Shown piece by piece: positions 33,402-42,223 of a stretch of DNA of 64,000 nucleotides (within the stretch, counting starts at the first letter, position 1; the number at the start of each line of letters is the position of its first letter). Source of the stretch: Parvularcula dongshanensis (GTDB lineage Bacteria; Pseudomonadota; Alphaproteobacteria; Caulobacterales; Parvularculaceae); assembly GCF_014199615.1 (NCBI RefSeq), contig NZ_JACHOB010000001.1:930001-994000 (forward strand). The letters are read 5' to 3'. The position numbers and the translations under genes were made by a program. The notes beneath the pieces were generated by a model that had not been told where the DNA came from, ran no database searches, and was given only the letters and a program-made list of their open reading frames with translations.

Positions 33402-34718
33402 TCAGCTTCGTCCGATCGAACGGTAGGTGAACCCTGCTTCGCGCATGATCTGAGGCGTATAGACGTTCCTGAGGTCGACCAGCACCGGCGAGGCCATCAG
33501 CTTGGACACCCGGTCCATGTCGAGGGCACGGTAGGCGTCCCACTCCGTCACGAGCACTGCGGCGTCCGCGCCCTCCAACGCTTCGTAAGGGCCCGAACAA
33601 TAGGTCAGGTCTGGAAGGTGCTTCTTCGCCTCGTGCATTCCTTCGGGGTCGTGCGCCTTCACGGTCGCGCCCATCTTCTGAAGCGCCGGTACGATGTCGA
33701 GCGCGGGGCTGTCGCGCATGTCGTCCGTGTTGGGTTTGAAGGTCAGGCCTAGGACCGCGACCGTCTTGCCCTTCAGGCTTCCGCCTGCGGCGTCGGCGAT
33801 CCGCGCCGCCATGGACCGCTTCCGGGCGTCGTTGATTTCGACCACCGCCTCGACGATGCGGGTCGGTGCGCCGACGGACTGTGCGGTCCTGGCGAGGGCG
33901 AGCGTGTCCTTGGGGAAGCAGGAGCCGCCATAGCCGGGGCCGGCATGGAGGAACTTCTTCCCGATGCGGCCATCGAGGCCGATGCCCTTGGCGACCTGCT
34001 GGACGTCCGCGCCGACCTTCTCGCAGATGTCGGCGATCTCGTTGATGAAGGTGATCTTGGTCGCGAGGAACGCGTTGGCTGCGTATTTGGTCAGCTCGGA
34101 CGTCGTCCGGCCGGTGAACAGGATCGGCGTCTCGTTGATGAAGAGAGGACGGTACAGCTCGCGCATCACGTCGCGCGCCTTCTCGTCCTCGGCGCCGACG
34201 ACGACCCGATCCGGACGTTTGAAGTCCGAAATGGCTGCGCCCTCGCGAAGGAACTCGGGGTTGGAGGCGACGGAGAAGTTATCACCCGGGACGAGGTCCG
34301 GCCGCGCTTCCCGAATGATCTTCTCGACCTCGGCGCCGGTGCCGACGGGGACGGTGCTCTTCGTGACGACGACCACGTAGTCGCCGATCAGCTTCGCGAC
34401 CTCTTCGGCCGCGGCGTAGACGTAAGAAAGGTCGGCATGGCCGTCGCCGCGTCGCGAGGGCGTACCGACCGCGATGAAGACCGCGTCCGCGCCCGGCATG
34501 GCCTCTTCGAGGGAAAGGGTGAAGGACAGGCGCCCCGCCTCAACGTTGCGCGCGACGAGCGTGTCGAGGCCGGGCTCGTAGATCGGCATCTCGCCTTTCA
34601 GGAGGCGGTCGATCTTGCCCGCGTCCTTGTCGACGCAGACGACCTCGTGACCGAAGTCCGAGAAGCAGGCGCCCGAGACGAGGCCGACATAGCCCGTTCC
34701 GATCATCACGATGCGCAT
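33402..34718 (-). CDS. ugd: UDP-glucose 6-dehydrogenase
   Basis: 438 residues. Rossmann motif MIGTGYVGLVSGACFSDFGH, AVGTPSRRGDGHADLSYV, SNPEFLREG, and the catalytic Cys267 in GPGYGGSCFPKDT; a C-terminal UDP-binding domain follows (GLTFKPNTDDMRDSPAL). It oxidises UDP-glucose to UDP-glucuronate for surface polysaccharide or glycolipid. The GT2/PIG-L/NodS-like operon ends 57 bp upstream on the same strand, so it may supply a sugar for that pathway; this is inference from position. Confidence 0.96.
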   Translation of the reverse strand: MRIVMIGTGYVGLVSGACFSDFGHEVVCVDKDAGKIDRLLKGEMPIYEPGLDTLVARNVEAGRLSFTLSLEEAMPGADAVFIAVGTPSRRGDGHADLSYVYAAAEEVAKLIGDYVVVVTKSTVPVGTGAEVEKIIREARPDLVPGDNFSVASNPEFLREGAAISDFKRPDRVVVGAEDEKARDVMRELYRPLFINETPILFTGRTTSELTKYAANAFLATKITFINEIADICEKVGADVQQVAKGIGLDGRIGKKFLHAGPGYGGSCFPKDTLALARTAQSVGAPTRIVEAVVEINDARKRSMAARIADAAGGSLKGKTVAVLGLTFKPNTDDMRDSPALDIVPALQKMGATVKAHDPEGMHEAKKHLPDLTYCSGPYEALEGADAAVLVTEWDAYRALDMDRVSKLMASPVLVDLRNVYTPQIMREAGFTYRSIGRS

Positions 34719-34775
34719 AGCGGTCCCTCTTGCTCGCGTTGGCTGCTTGTCGCGTCAGCGAAGCGCGCTGGCAAC

Positions 34776-35357
34776 CTATCGGCGGCGATAGAGGTCCGCG
34801 CGCCACGACGCACCGTTCACGCGGCGCCGCGATGGGCCGAAGGCGGCGGCCAGCTCCGCCGTTAGCCGATCGACGTTCACCTCTGCGTCGTCGAAGCGCT
34901 TCAGATGATTGACCGTGACGAACCGCCCACCCGGCTTGAGGGCGGCGGCAAGGCTTCCGATGAGATCGCGGCGGGCCCGATCCGGCAGGTAGTAGAGCAC
35001 CTCGCTCGCTATGGCGGCATCGAAGGCGGCGCGGGGCAGAGCGCAGGGCAGGATCGCTCGCCGGACTTCTACGTGGCGCTCGGCACGAAGACGTCTCTTC
35101 GCGATCTCCACCGCGCGGCTCGAGCCGTCCAAGGCGAGAAGGCGCAGAAAGCGCGGGGCTAAGGCAAGGGTCGAAACGCCCGGACCACACCCGATCTCGA
35201 GCCCGCAGGCGAGGCGGTGGGACCCTAGAAGGGTGCCGACGACGCGCCGCTTGTGCTCTTCGGTCCAGAGGCTCCGGTAGCGCCACGGATCATCGCTCGC
35301 CGCGTAGAGCGTCTCGAAGTGGCGAAGGTGACCCGAGACCTTGTCTTCACAAGACAT
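34776..35357 (-). CDS. NodS-like SAM-dependent methyltransferase
   Basis: 193 residues. FETLYAASDDPWRYRSLWTEEHKR at the N-terminus is typical of the NodS family, followed by motif I LACGLEIGCGPGVST (about 49-63) and ASEVLYYLP (about 116). NodS N-methylates deacetylated chitooligosaccharide in Nod-factor synthesis. Here it closes a four-gene operon with a PIG-L deacetylase, so methylation of a freed amine is a plausible role. It overlaps the deacetylase gene by 11 bp. Confidence 0.85.
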   Translation of the reverse strand: MSCEDKVSGHLRHFETLYAASDDPWRYRSLWTEEHKRRVVGTLLGSHRLACGLEIGCGPGVSTLALAPRFLRLLALDGSSRAVEIAKRRLRAERHVEVRRAILPCALPRAAFDAAIASEVLYYLPDRARRDLIGSLAAALKPGGRFVTVNHLKRFDDAEVNVDRLTAELAAAFGPSRRRVNGASWRADLYRRR

Positions 35358-36060
35358 AGGTTTCGTGCGGTCCGGTCATCGTGCGTCGCTGCGGCGAGGT
35401 CAGGGCGAAACCTTCGGGATCGTCGCCGACGACCGCGCCGAGCTGGCTGAGGTGCGCGTCGAGGGCGAATTGCTTTTGCAGGCGGGCGGCGCCGAGACGA
35501 AGGCGGACGCTCCGTCCCTCGCCAGGCAAAGGGTCGTCGCCCGCCGCCCCTAAGAGCGGCGTCCAGACCAGATACTCGGCAAGGCGGGCGCCGGTCCGGT
35601 CGCAAGCGGCCCGTCCGAGCGCGTAGGCGGTCTGGTGATCGCAATGCGGCTCCCGCCGCCAGGTCGTCAGAACCAGGCCCGGTCGGACCCGCACGATCAG
35701 TGCCGCCAAGCGCCGAAGGGCCGTGTCGCGCTGGCTTAAAGGGATGCCGAGCGTTCCGGCGTCCGGAAGTCCGAGGAGGAGGGGCGGCGTGTCGACGCCG
35801 AGCCTTGCGAGCGCACGCCGAAGTTCGGTCGTTCGGAGCCTGGCTAGCCTTCGCGGCGGCCAATCGCGGCTTTGCGGGTGCGATGCGGCGCCGTCGGTAA
35901 GGAGCGCGACGTGAACGGGAACGCCGCGCTGGCGAGCTTGAACGATCAGGCCCCCGCAGCCGAGCGTCTCGTCGTCGGGATGCGGCGCGATCGCGACGAT
36001 ACCGCGCCCCGCGCCCGACAGGCGGGCGAAGGCGGCCCAATCGACCGGTCGGTCAATCAT
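35347..36060 (-). CDS. PIG-L family deacetylase, second copy in window
   Basis: 237 residues from ATG 36058-36060. Textbook zinc motif APHPDDETLGCGG (His27, Asp29, Asp30) and EPHCDHQTAY near 150. The family removes N-acetyl groups from GlcNAc-type conjugates. It starts 8 bp inside the acyl-CoA dehydrogenase gene and overlaps the NodS-like gene. It differs clearly from the PIG-L of the YcaO operon, which has SPHLDDA. The context of GT2, deacetylase and N-methyltransferase echoes Nod-factor logic. Confidence 0.9.
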   Translation of the reverse strand: MIDRPVDWAAFARLSGAGRGIVAIAPHPDDETLGCGGLIVQARQRGVPVHVALLTDGAASHPQSRDWPPRRLARLRTTELRRALARLGVDTPPLLLGLPDAGTLGIPLSQRDTALRRLAALIVRVRPGLVLTTWRREPHCDHQTAYALGRAACDRTGARLAEYLVWTPLLGAAGDDPLPGEGRSVRLRLGAARLQKQFALDAHLSQLGAVVGDDPEGFALTSPQRRTMTGPHETYVL

Positions 36061-37132
36061 CGAAGACGGGCCTGTACGATCCCTGCGCCGCGGCGCTGCC
36101 CGCCCGGACCAAGGCGGCATCGGGCGCAGGCTGGCGAAGGTAGACGGTGAGATCCCGCACGGCGCGTTCGAGGTCGTGCCCGGCCATGAGGCCGCTGCAA
36201 CCCACCGAGCGGATGGCGAGGTCCGTGACCCGGCTTCCCGCCTGCACGGTCAGGGTCCGGGCCGCGTCGGCGATCAGGGCGTCCTCGGCAACGCCTTCTG
36301 ATTCTGTCCAGGCGATTGCCCGGGCGAGGCGGGCATAGGCCGTGCGCACGCCGCCATAGGCTGCCTCGCACTCGGCCAGCATCTCGCCGAGCCGGGCGGC
36401 CTGATGCGGGTCCGCCTCGCGTCCGGTTCTGGCGAGGTGCGAGCACGCCGCGTCCCAGACGGCGAGGATGCCGCCTAGCTGAACGGCGACGAAGCGCACC
36501 GCGCCGCCGCCGAAGTAGGGTTGCGCGAGGTACGCGTTTCGTCCGCTGAGCCGGTCCGGGCCGCCGACCTCGATCCCGTCGATCTCGACTGCGAAGCTGT
36601 CGGTCGTCGCCATGCCGAGCGGCCGCCACCAGGCCGGATCGAACCGCCCAGCGAGACGTTCCGCCTCCAAGACGAAAGCGTGCGTGTCTCCTTCCTCGTC
36701 CTTGACGATGATGATGGCGGCGGAGAGCGCGCTCGCGCCGGAGGCGTAGGTCTTGCGCCCGCGCAGAACGTTCCCCTCGATCCGCCCTGGCCGGGCGAAG
36801 TCGTCGGCGCCCCAAACGCCGAGGAGGCCGCCTTCCTCGGCGAGCCCCCTCGCCCAACTCTTCTGATCCGGCGTACCGAGCCGTTCGATCAGGCCAAGCG
36901 CGTTGACGTGCCCCTCATAGAGGCGACCGAGGGCAAGGTCGCCCCGGCCGACCGCCACGAGCACGTCGAACATACCAGGTGGGACCTCTCGGCTGCCCGG
37001 CGCCGATAGCTCTTCGATCGTCTCGGCGCGAAGGTAGCTGCCTTCTGCGAGCACGTTCACGCCATCCGCCGGAAAAGCGTCCGTCCGCGCCCCCCGAAGG
37101 CGTTCGGTCAACGCGGTAAGCGCGGCGCTCAC
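36053..37132 (-). CDS. Acyl-CoA dehydrogenase-like flavoprotein
   Basis: 359 residues from the GTG at 37130-37132, which overlaps the GT2 stop as GTGA; upstream codons in this frame are a shadow of GT2. Acyl-CoA dehydrogenase-like segments: GLLGVWGADDF, LRGRKTYASGASALSAAIII, PLGMATTDSFAVEIDG and a helical C-terminal domain (DLAIRSVGCSGLMAGHDLERAVRDLTVYLRQ, split here as DLAIRSVGCSG and LERAVRDLTVYL). The usual catalytic Glu is not obvious. It may act on a non-CoA substrate or be a monooxygenase-like relative. Confidence 0.75.
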   Translation of the reverse strand: MSAALTALTERLRGARTDAFPADGVNVLAEGSYLRAETIEELSAPGSREVPPGMFDVLVAVGRGDLALGRLYEGHVNALGLIERLGTPDQKSWARGLAEEGGLLGVWGADDFARPGRIEGNVLRGRKTYASGASALSAAIIIVKDEEGDTHAFVLEAERLAGRFDPAWWRPLGMATTDSFAVEIDGIEVGGPDRLSGRNAYLAQPYFGGGAVRFVAVQLGGILAVWDAACSHLARTGREADPHQAARLGEMLAECEAAYGGVRTAYARLARAIAWTESEGVAEDALIADAARTLTVQAGSRVTDLAIRSVGCSGLMAGHDLERAVRDLTVYLRQPAPDAALVRAGSAAAQGSYRPVFDD

Positions 37133-38094
37133 GCCGTTCCTGCCACGGGTCTCGCCGCGTAGCGCGCCATGGCGGCGTCGAGGCCGTGGATCGCGGCCTC
37201 GACCGGCTCGAGCGCCGCAGGCTCGTCCGTGAAGGCGCTGGCATGGGACGGATCGCGCAGCAGGCGCGCCAGGGTCATGTCGTGCCGCTCGACGAGGCAG
37301 GGCGCGTTCTGCGCCGCGCGTAGCACGTTCTGGGCAAGGGCAGTTGCCATGCCGCCTACGGCGCGGCCGGTCATCCGGGTGTAGACCGAGACGGCGAAGC
37401 CGCAGGCGCGGTCCACTCGCAGACCGGCTCGATCGGCCGCGAGGACGAGGCGCTTGTCCTCGTCGAAAGGGACCGAGGCGAAGCCGCCAAGCGCATCGTA
37501 GGCCGCGAAGCGGATCGCGATGCCCGCCCCTCCATAATCGTCGTGAAGCGGGGGGTAGGGAACCTGGCCCGTCCTTACCGTCTCGGCGAGCGTCCGGACC
37601 TTGTGTCGCCACAGGACCGCGGGCGTACCCCAGGCCAGAGCCGCTTCGGGGGCGGGGTCGAAGGGGTCGGCGATGCAGTCGATGCGGGCGAGGACGAGGT
37701 CCGCGGCCCCGTCGAACGCGCCTTCGGCGAGGCGGAAGGCGTCCTGGGCCAGCTGCGCGTCCGCGTCCGTCGTGAAGAGGAGGTCCTGCGGGTGCGCCCC
37801 GAAAACGTGCCGGGCGGCTTCGACCGAGGCGCGGCGGGCCCCGCCCGCGTGGTTGTCCTGGCTGGGCAGGTCGGCTTCGACGACGGCGAGGTCGATCCGC
37901 GAAAGATCGCATGCCATCCGGCGCGCGATTGCGGCCGTGTCGTCCTCGCACCCATTGGCGAAGACCAGAACGCCGACCTGGGCTCGCGCTCCCGCCGCGG
38001 CCAGATCCAGCGCACAAAGCGCAGCCGGCAATCGCTCCGCCTCGTTGCGTGCCGGCAGCGCGACGATCCAGCGGGGCGATAGGAAAGCGGTCAT
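37129..38094 (-). CDS. Family 2 glycosyltransferase
   Basis: 321 residues, GT-A fold. WIVALPARNEAERLPAALCA at the N-terminus, FANGCEDDTAAIARR, and the DxD-type motif LLFTTDADAQLAQDA near 107-121. There is no membrane segment. First gene of the minus-strand operon GT2, acyl-CoA dehydrogenase, PIG-L, NodS-like; all junctions overlap. Donor sugar unknown. Confidence 0.85.
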   Translation of the reverse strand: MTAFLSPRWIVALPARNEAERLPAALCALDLAAAGARAQVGVLVFANGCEDDTAAIARRMACDLSRIDLAVVEADLPSQDNHAGGARRASVEAARHVFGAHPQDLLFTTDADAQLAQDAFRLAEGAFDGAADLVLARIDCIADPFDPAPEAALAWGTPAVLWRHKVRTLAETVRTGQVPYPPLHDDYGGAGIAIRFAAYDALGGFASVPFDEDKRLVLAADRAGLRVDRACGFAVSVYTRMTGRAVGGMATALAQNVLRAAQNAPCLVERHDMTLARLLRDPSHASAFTDEPAALEPVEAAIHGLDAAMARYAARPVAGTA

Positions 38095-38112
38095 GGGCGC
38101 CTAACACCTTAA

Positions 38113-38137
38113 TGAGGCGGCGGTTTCCTCCGCCTCA
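38113..38137 (-). terminator. Hairpin downstream of edd, weak terminator
   Basis: TGAGGCGG (38113-38120) pairs perfectly with CCGCCTCA (38130-38137) around 9 bases, 5 bases past the edd stop. Only a short T-containing tail (CATTAAGG on the minus strand) follows, so termination strength is doubtful. It also precedes the GT2 operon promoter. Confidence 0.5.
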
Positions 38138-38142
38138 CGGGG

Positions 38143-39930
38143 TTAAGCAAAGAGCGTGCAGGCCCCCTCGTCGGCGGGACCGACCTTGGAACGCAACCCG
38201 CCGAAGAGTTCCCTTCCAAGACCATCATGCGTGTTCGCGACGTAGACCTCGGGCGCACGGTCCATCAGGTCCCCGACCTTGGCTTCGAGGGTGCCGGCGT
38301 TCGCGTCGAGCCGGATGACGTCGCCGTCGCGGACGCGGGCGATAGGGCCACCGTGGATCGCCTCGGGCGTGACGTGGATCGCCGCCGGCGTCTTGCCAGA
38401 CGCACCGGACATGCGGCCGTCGGTAACAAGCGCGACCTTGCGTCCGCGGTCCTGAAGCACGCCGAGCTGCGGAGAGAGCTTGTGAAGCTCCGGCATGCCG
38501 TTCGCGGCGGGCCCCTGAAAGCGCAGCACGGCGACGAAGTCCCGGTCGAGCTCGCCTGCCTTGAACCGTGCGAGGAACTCGTCCTGGGTGTGGAAGACGA
38601 TCGCCGGCGCCTCCACCACGCGGTGTTCGGGCGCGACGGCGGAGGTCTTGATGACCGAGCGGCCGAGGTTGCCCTCGAGGAGCTTGAGGCCGCCTTGCGC
38701 AGCGAAGGGCTTCTCCACGGTACGGACGATATCGGTGTTCAGCGAGTGTTCCGTCCCCTCCCGGAAGACGAGCTCGCCGTCCTTGAGGATCGGCTCTTTC
38801 GTATATTCCGATAGGCCCGGGCCCATCGCGGTGACGACGTCGTCGCAGAGAAGGCCCGACTTCAGAAGCTCGCGCGTGACGAAGGCGAGGCCGCCCGCCG
38901 CGTGGAAGTGGTTCACGTCGGCGGGGCCGTTGGGATAGACGCGCGCCAGAAGGGGCACGACGCTCGACAGCTCGGCGATGTCGTCCCAGGTGAGGATCCA
39001 GCCTGCGGCCCTGGCCATCGCGACGAGGTGCAGCGTGTGGTTGGTCGAGCCGCCCGTCGCGTGAAGGCCTGCCACGGCGTTGACGAACGCGCCTGCGCTG
39101 CAGACCTCCGCCATGCAGAGCTCGGGACCCATCTTCACGACCCGCTTTGCCGCCTCGCGGGTCAAGGCGTTCCGAAGCGGCGTGCCCGGATTGACGAAAG
39201 CGGCGCCCGGCAGGTGAAGCCCCATCAGCTCCATCAGCATCTGGTTCGAGTTCGCCGTGCCGTAGAAGGTGCAGGTGCCGTGGGAGTGGTAGGAGTCCAT
39301 CTCGCCCTGAAGCAGCTCCTCGCGGCCGATCTTGCCCTCGGCGTAGAGCGCGCGGATGCGGGCCTTCTCCTTGTTGGGCAGGCCGGAGGTCATCGGGCCG
39401 CCCGGCACCATCAACGTCGGCAGGTGGCCGAAGGACAAGGCGCCGATCGTCAGGCCAGGAACGATCTTGTCGCAGATGCCGAGGCACAGGACCGCGTCGA
39501 ACATGTCGTGGCTAAGACCGATCGCGGTCGCCATCGCGATGACGTCACGGCTGAACAGTGACAGCTCCATGCCGTCCTGGCCTTGCGTGACGCCATCGCA
39601 CATCGCGGGAACGCCCGAGGCGACCTGCGCCGTCGCGCGGACCTCTCGCGCGGCCTCGCGGAGAATCTTGGGATAGTCCTCGTAAGGCGCGTGCGCCGAC
39701 AGCATGTCGTTGTAGGCGGTGATGATGCCGATGTTCTTGACCCCGGCCTTCAGGGCCATCTGGTCTTCTCGGCTCTGCGCACCGGCGAAGCCGTGGGCGA
39801 GGTTGCCGCAGGCGAGGTGATCGCGGCGGCCGCGGCCGCGCATGGACGCGACCTTCTCCATGTAGGCGGCGCGGGTGTCGCGGCTGCGCTCTTCGATCCG
39901 GTCGCGGACGGATTTGACGGTCGGGTGCAT
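38143..39930 (-). CDS. edd: 6-Phosphogluconate dehydratase
   Basis: 595 residues, full length for Edd of the IlvD/Edd Fe-S dehydratase family. Cluster ligands lie in [25 protein letters not shown] and [16 protein letters not shown]-type segments (about 110, 150 and 215). C-terminal [22 protein letters not shown] supports the family. It converts 6-phosphogluconate to KDG-6-phosphate in the Entner-Doudoroff pathway. Third gene of zwf-pgl-edd, 8 bp after pgl. The aldolase eda is not in the window. Confidence 0.97.
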   Translation of the reverse strand: MHPTVKSVRDRIEERSRDTRAAYMEKVASMRGRGRRDHLACGNLAHGFAGAQSREDQMALKAGVKNIGIITAYNDMLSAHAPYEDYPKILREAAREVRATAQVASGVPAMCDGVTQGQDGMELSLFSRDVIAMATAIGLSHDMFDAVLCLGICDKIVPGLTIGALSFGHLPTLMVPGGPMTSGLPNKEKARIRALYAEGKIGREELLQGEMDSYHSHGTCTFYGTANSNQMLMELMGLHLPGAAFVNPGTPLRNALTREAAKRVVKMGPELCMAEVCSAGAFVNAVAGLHATGGSTNHTLHLVAMARAAGWILTWDDIAELSSVVPLLARVYPNGPADVNHFHAAGGLAFVTRELLKSGLLCDDVVTAMGPGLSEYTKEPILKDGELVFREGTEHSLNTDIVRTVEKPFAAQGGLKLLEGNLGRSVIKTSAVAPEHRVVEAPAIVFHTQDEFLARFKAGELDRDFVAVLRFQGPAANGMPELHKLSPQLGVLQDRGRKVALVTDGRMSGASGKTPAAIHVTPEAIHGGPIARVRDGDVIRLDANAGTLEAKVGDLMDRAPEVYVANTHDGLGRELFGGLRSKVGPADEGACTLFA

Positions 39931-39938
39931 GGGGTATC

Positions 39939-40601
39939 CTAGTCGGCGTAAAGGACGCGCAACGGGGCGCCGTCCGCATGGAGGATCGCGCGGACCGGCA
40001 TGTCCTCCACCTGGCCAGCGCGCATCGCCTCTTCAAGCACGGCGCGCTTCTTTTCTCCCGTTACGAGGAGGAGGATCGAACGCGCCCCGAGGAGGCCTGC
40101 GCGGCTGAGCGTGAGGCGGGCGTAGGGCGCGCCGGGGGGCAGGGGGTCCGGGGTGACCTTGAAGACTTCGTCCGCGGGGCCTTCGAGCGCTTCTTTCAGC
40201 CCCGGCGAGTTCGGGAACAAGCTCGCCGTGTGCCCGTCGTCGCCCATGCCGAGAACGATCAGGTCGAGCGGCGAGAAGGCGTCCGGCAGGTGGTCGAGCC
40301 CTACCATCGGCGTCAGCTTCGCCGCGGACGCGTAGTCCTTCAGAAGATGTTCCCGAAGCAGCTTGTCGTTGCGCGCGGGCGTGTCGTCCGGCGCGTCGCG
40401 CTCGTCGGCGAGGGTGACGTGAACCTTGTCCCAGTCGAACTCGGTCTCCGACAGCGCCTCGTAGAGCGGCACCGGGGTCGAGCCGCCGGACAGGGCACAG
40501 GACGCCGCGCCGCGCTCCTCGACGCCTGCACGCAGCGCGTGCAGGCACGCGGTCTTCGCCGCTTCGGTCATCGCCTCGCGGCTTTCGAAGGTCTCGATCA
40601 T
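39939..40601 (-). CDS. pgl: 6-Phosphogluconolactonase
   Basis: 220 residues from ATG 40599-40601, preceded by a strong GGGAGG. DevB/Pgl-type family: [17 protein letters not shown] (about 36-52), [18 protein letters not shown] (about 63) and [18 protein letters not shown] (about 125-142). It hydrolyses 6-phosphogluconolactone between Zwf and Edd. 19 bp downstream of zwf on the same strand. Confidence 0.96.
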   Translation of the reverse strand: MIETFESREAMTEAAKTACLHALRAGVEERGAASCALSGGSTPVPLYEALSETEFDWDKVHVTLADERDAPDDTPARNDKLLREHLLKDYASAAKLTPMVGLDHLPDAFSPLDLIVLGMGDDGHTASLFPNSPGLKEALEGPADEVFKVTPDPLPPGAPYARLTLSRAGLLGARSILLLVTGEKKRAVLEEAMRAGQVEDMPVRAILHADGAPLRVLYAD

Positions 40602-40620
40602 GGTTTCCTCCCGCGTGCGG

Positions 40621-42069
40621 CTACTCGTACCAGGAGTGGCCGTTGCGCTCCGTAAGGGAATGCTTCGACGAGGGGCCGGTTCCGCCCGAGCGGTAGGACT
40701 TCGGCCGCATGCCGCGTGCTTGCCAAGCATCGATGATGCCGTCGATCCAGCGCCAGGCGGCTTCCTGCTCGTCCCGCTGGACGAAGAGCGCCGGGTTGTC
40801 GTTGAGCGCGTCGAGGATCAGCTGCTCATAGGCGATGCGGCGGCGCGCCGTGTGGTGCTCGGCGAGCGACAGGTTCAGCCCCAGCTCCTGAAGCGGCATG
40901 CCCTCCGCCGTCAGGCCCGGCTTCTTGTTCATGATCTGCAGCGTGATGCGCTCTTCGGGCTGCAGGTTGATGATGAGCTCGTTCGGGTTGGTCTCCGCCC
41001 CGAAGATCGAGTGCGGCACCTCGCGGAAGCGGATGACGATCTGCGTGTTGCGCTCGGCCATGCGCTTGCCGGTCTCGAGGTAGAAGGGCACGCCGGCCCA
41101 GCGCCAATTCTCGACCTCCGCGGCGATCGCGACGTAGCTCTCGGTGTCCGAGTCTTCGTTCTCGACATCTTCCTTGTAGGAGGAGGCGGGGGCGCCCTGC
41201 TCGGCGTAGCCGCCTTCGTACTGGCCACGCACCGTCTTGTGTTCGACGTTCTCGGGCGTGATCGGGGCGAGGGACTTGAGGACCTTCACCTTCTCGTTGC
41301 GCACGCTGTCGGCCGAGAGGCTGGTGGGCGGCTCCATCGCGACGAGGCAGACGAGCTGGAGAAGGTGGTTCTGCACCATGTCGCGGATCGCGCCGTACTC
41401 GTCGTAGTAGCCGCCGCGCCCCTCGGCACCGACCGTCTCCGCGATGGTGATCTGCACGCTCTCGATCGCCTGAGCGTTCCAGAGCGGCTCGAATATCCTG
41501 TTGCCGAAGCGCAGCGCGATGAGGTTCTGGACGGTCTCCTTGCCGAGGTAGTGGTCGATCCTGAACGTCCGGTCCTCCGAGAACGCCTCGGCGACCGTCT
41601 CGTTGATCTCGATGTTCGAGGCGAGGTCCGAGCCGATGGGTTTCTCGACGACGATCCGGTTCGGCGCCTTGGAAAGGCCGTTGGCCTTCAGGCCCTGGCA
41701 AACCGCCCCGAAGATCGACGGGCTCGTCGACAGGTAGAAGACGATCTCGTCCTGACAGTACGCCTTGAGATGCTGAGCGAGGTTCTCGAAGCTCTGAGGC
41801 TCGCTCGCATCGACCGAAACGTAGGAGATACGCTGGGCGAAGGCGTCGAAGACGTCCGGGTCGTAGCGGTCCCCCGCACGCTCCTGCACCCACTCGCGGA
41901 CCGCCTCGCGGAACTCGGCGTCCTCGCGCTCGGACCGCGAAGTCGCGACGATCTTCTGCTCCTCGGCGAGGAAGCCCTCGAGGTGCAGGAAGTAGAGGCT
42001 GGGGAACAGCATGCGCCGGGCGAGGTCGCCGGTGGCGCCGAAAAGGACGAAGGTGCAGGCGGTGCTCAA
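40621..42069 (-). CDS. zwf: Glucose-6-phosphate 1-dehydrogenase
   Basis: 482 residues from TTG 42067-42069, chosen because GGGAG lies 8 bases upstream and homologues begin near TFVLFGATGDLA; an in-frame GTG at 42112-42114 would add 15 residues but has no visible ribosome binding site. NAD(P) motif FGATGDLARR, substrate and catalytic segment RIDHYLGKETVQNL, and NEKVKVLKSL. It oxidises glucose-6-phosphate, the entry to the Entner-Doudoroff route here. First gene of zwf-pgl-edd. Confidence 0.95.
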   Translation of the reverse strand: MSTACTFVLFGATGDLARRMLFPSLYFLHLEGFLAEEQKIVATSRSEREDAEFREAVREWVQERAGDRYDPDVFDAFAQRISYVSVDASEPQSFENLAQHLKAYCQDEIVFYLSTSPSIFGAVCQGLKANGLSKAPNRIVVEKPIGSDLASNIEINETVAEAFSEDRTFRIDHYLGKETVQNLIALRFGNRIFEPLWNAQAIESVQITIAETVGAEGRGGYYDEYGAIRDMVQNHLLQLVCLVAMEPPTSLSADSVRNEKVKVLKSLAPITPENVEHKTVRGQYEGGYAEQGAPASSYKEDVENEDSDTESYVAIAAEVENWRWAGVPFYLETGKRMAERNTQIVIRFREVPHSIFGAETNPNELIINLQPEERITLQIMNKKPGLTAEGMPLQELGLNLSLAEHHTARRRIAYEQLILDALNDNPALFVQRDEQEAAWRWIDGIIDAWQARGMRPKSYRSGGTGPSSKHSLTERNGHSWYE

Positions 42070-42223
42070 GAGACGGGCTCCCGGGGAGTGAGGGTTCGGG
42101 GCCGCCTTACCCACGATGCATGGCGGCGCTCAAGTCCGGGGCGCGGGAGGGTACGGTTTCGCACGCTTGTCGGCCGGAGGCGGGCGGGGATAGGCTTCCT
42201 TCGGGAAGAGAAGGAGGGGTCTT

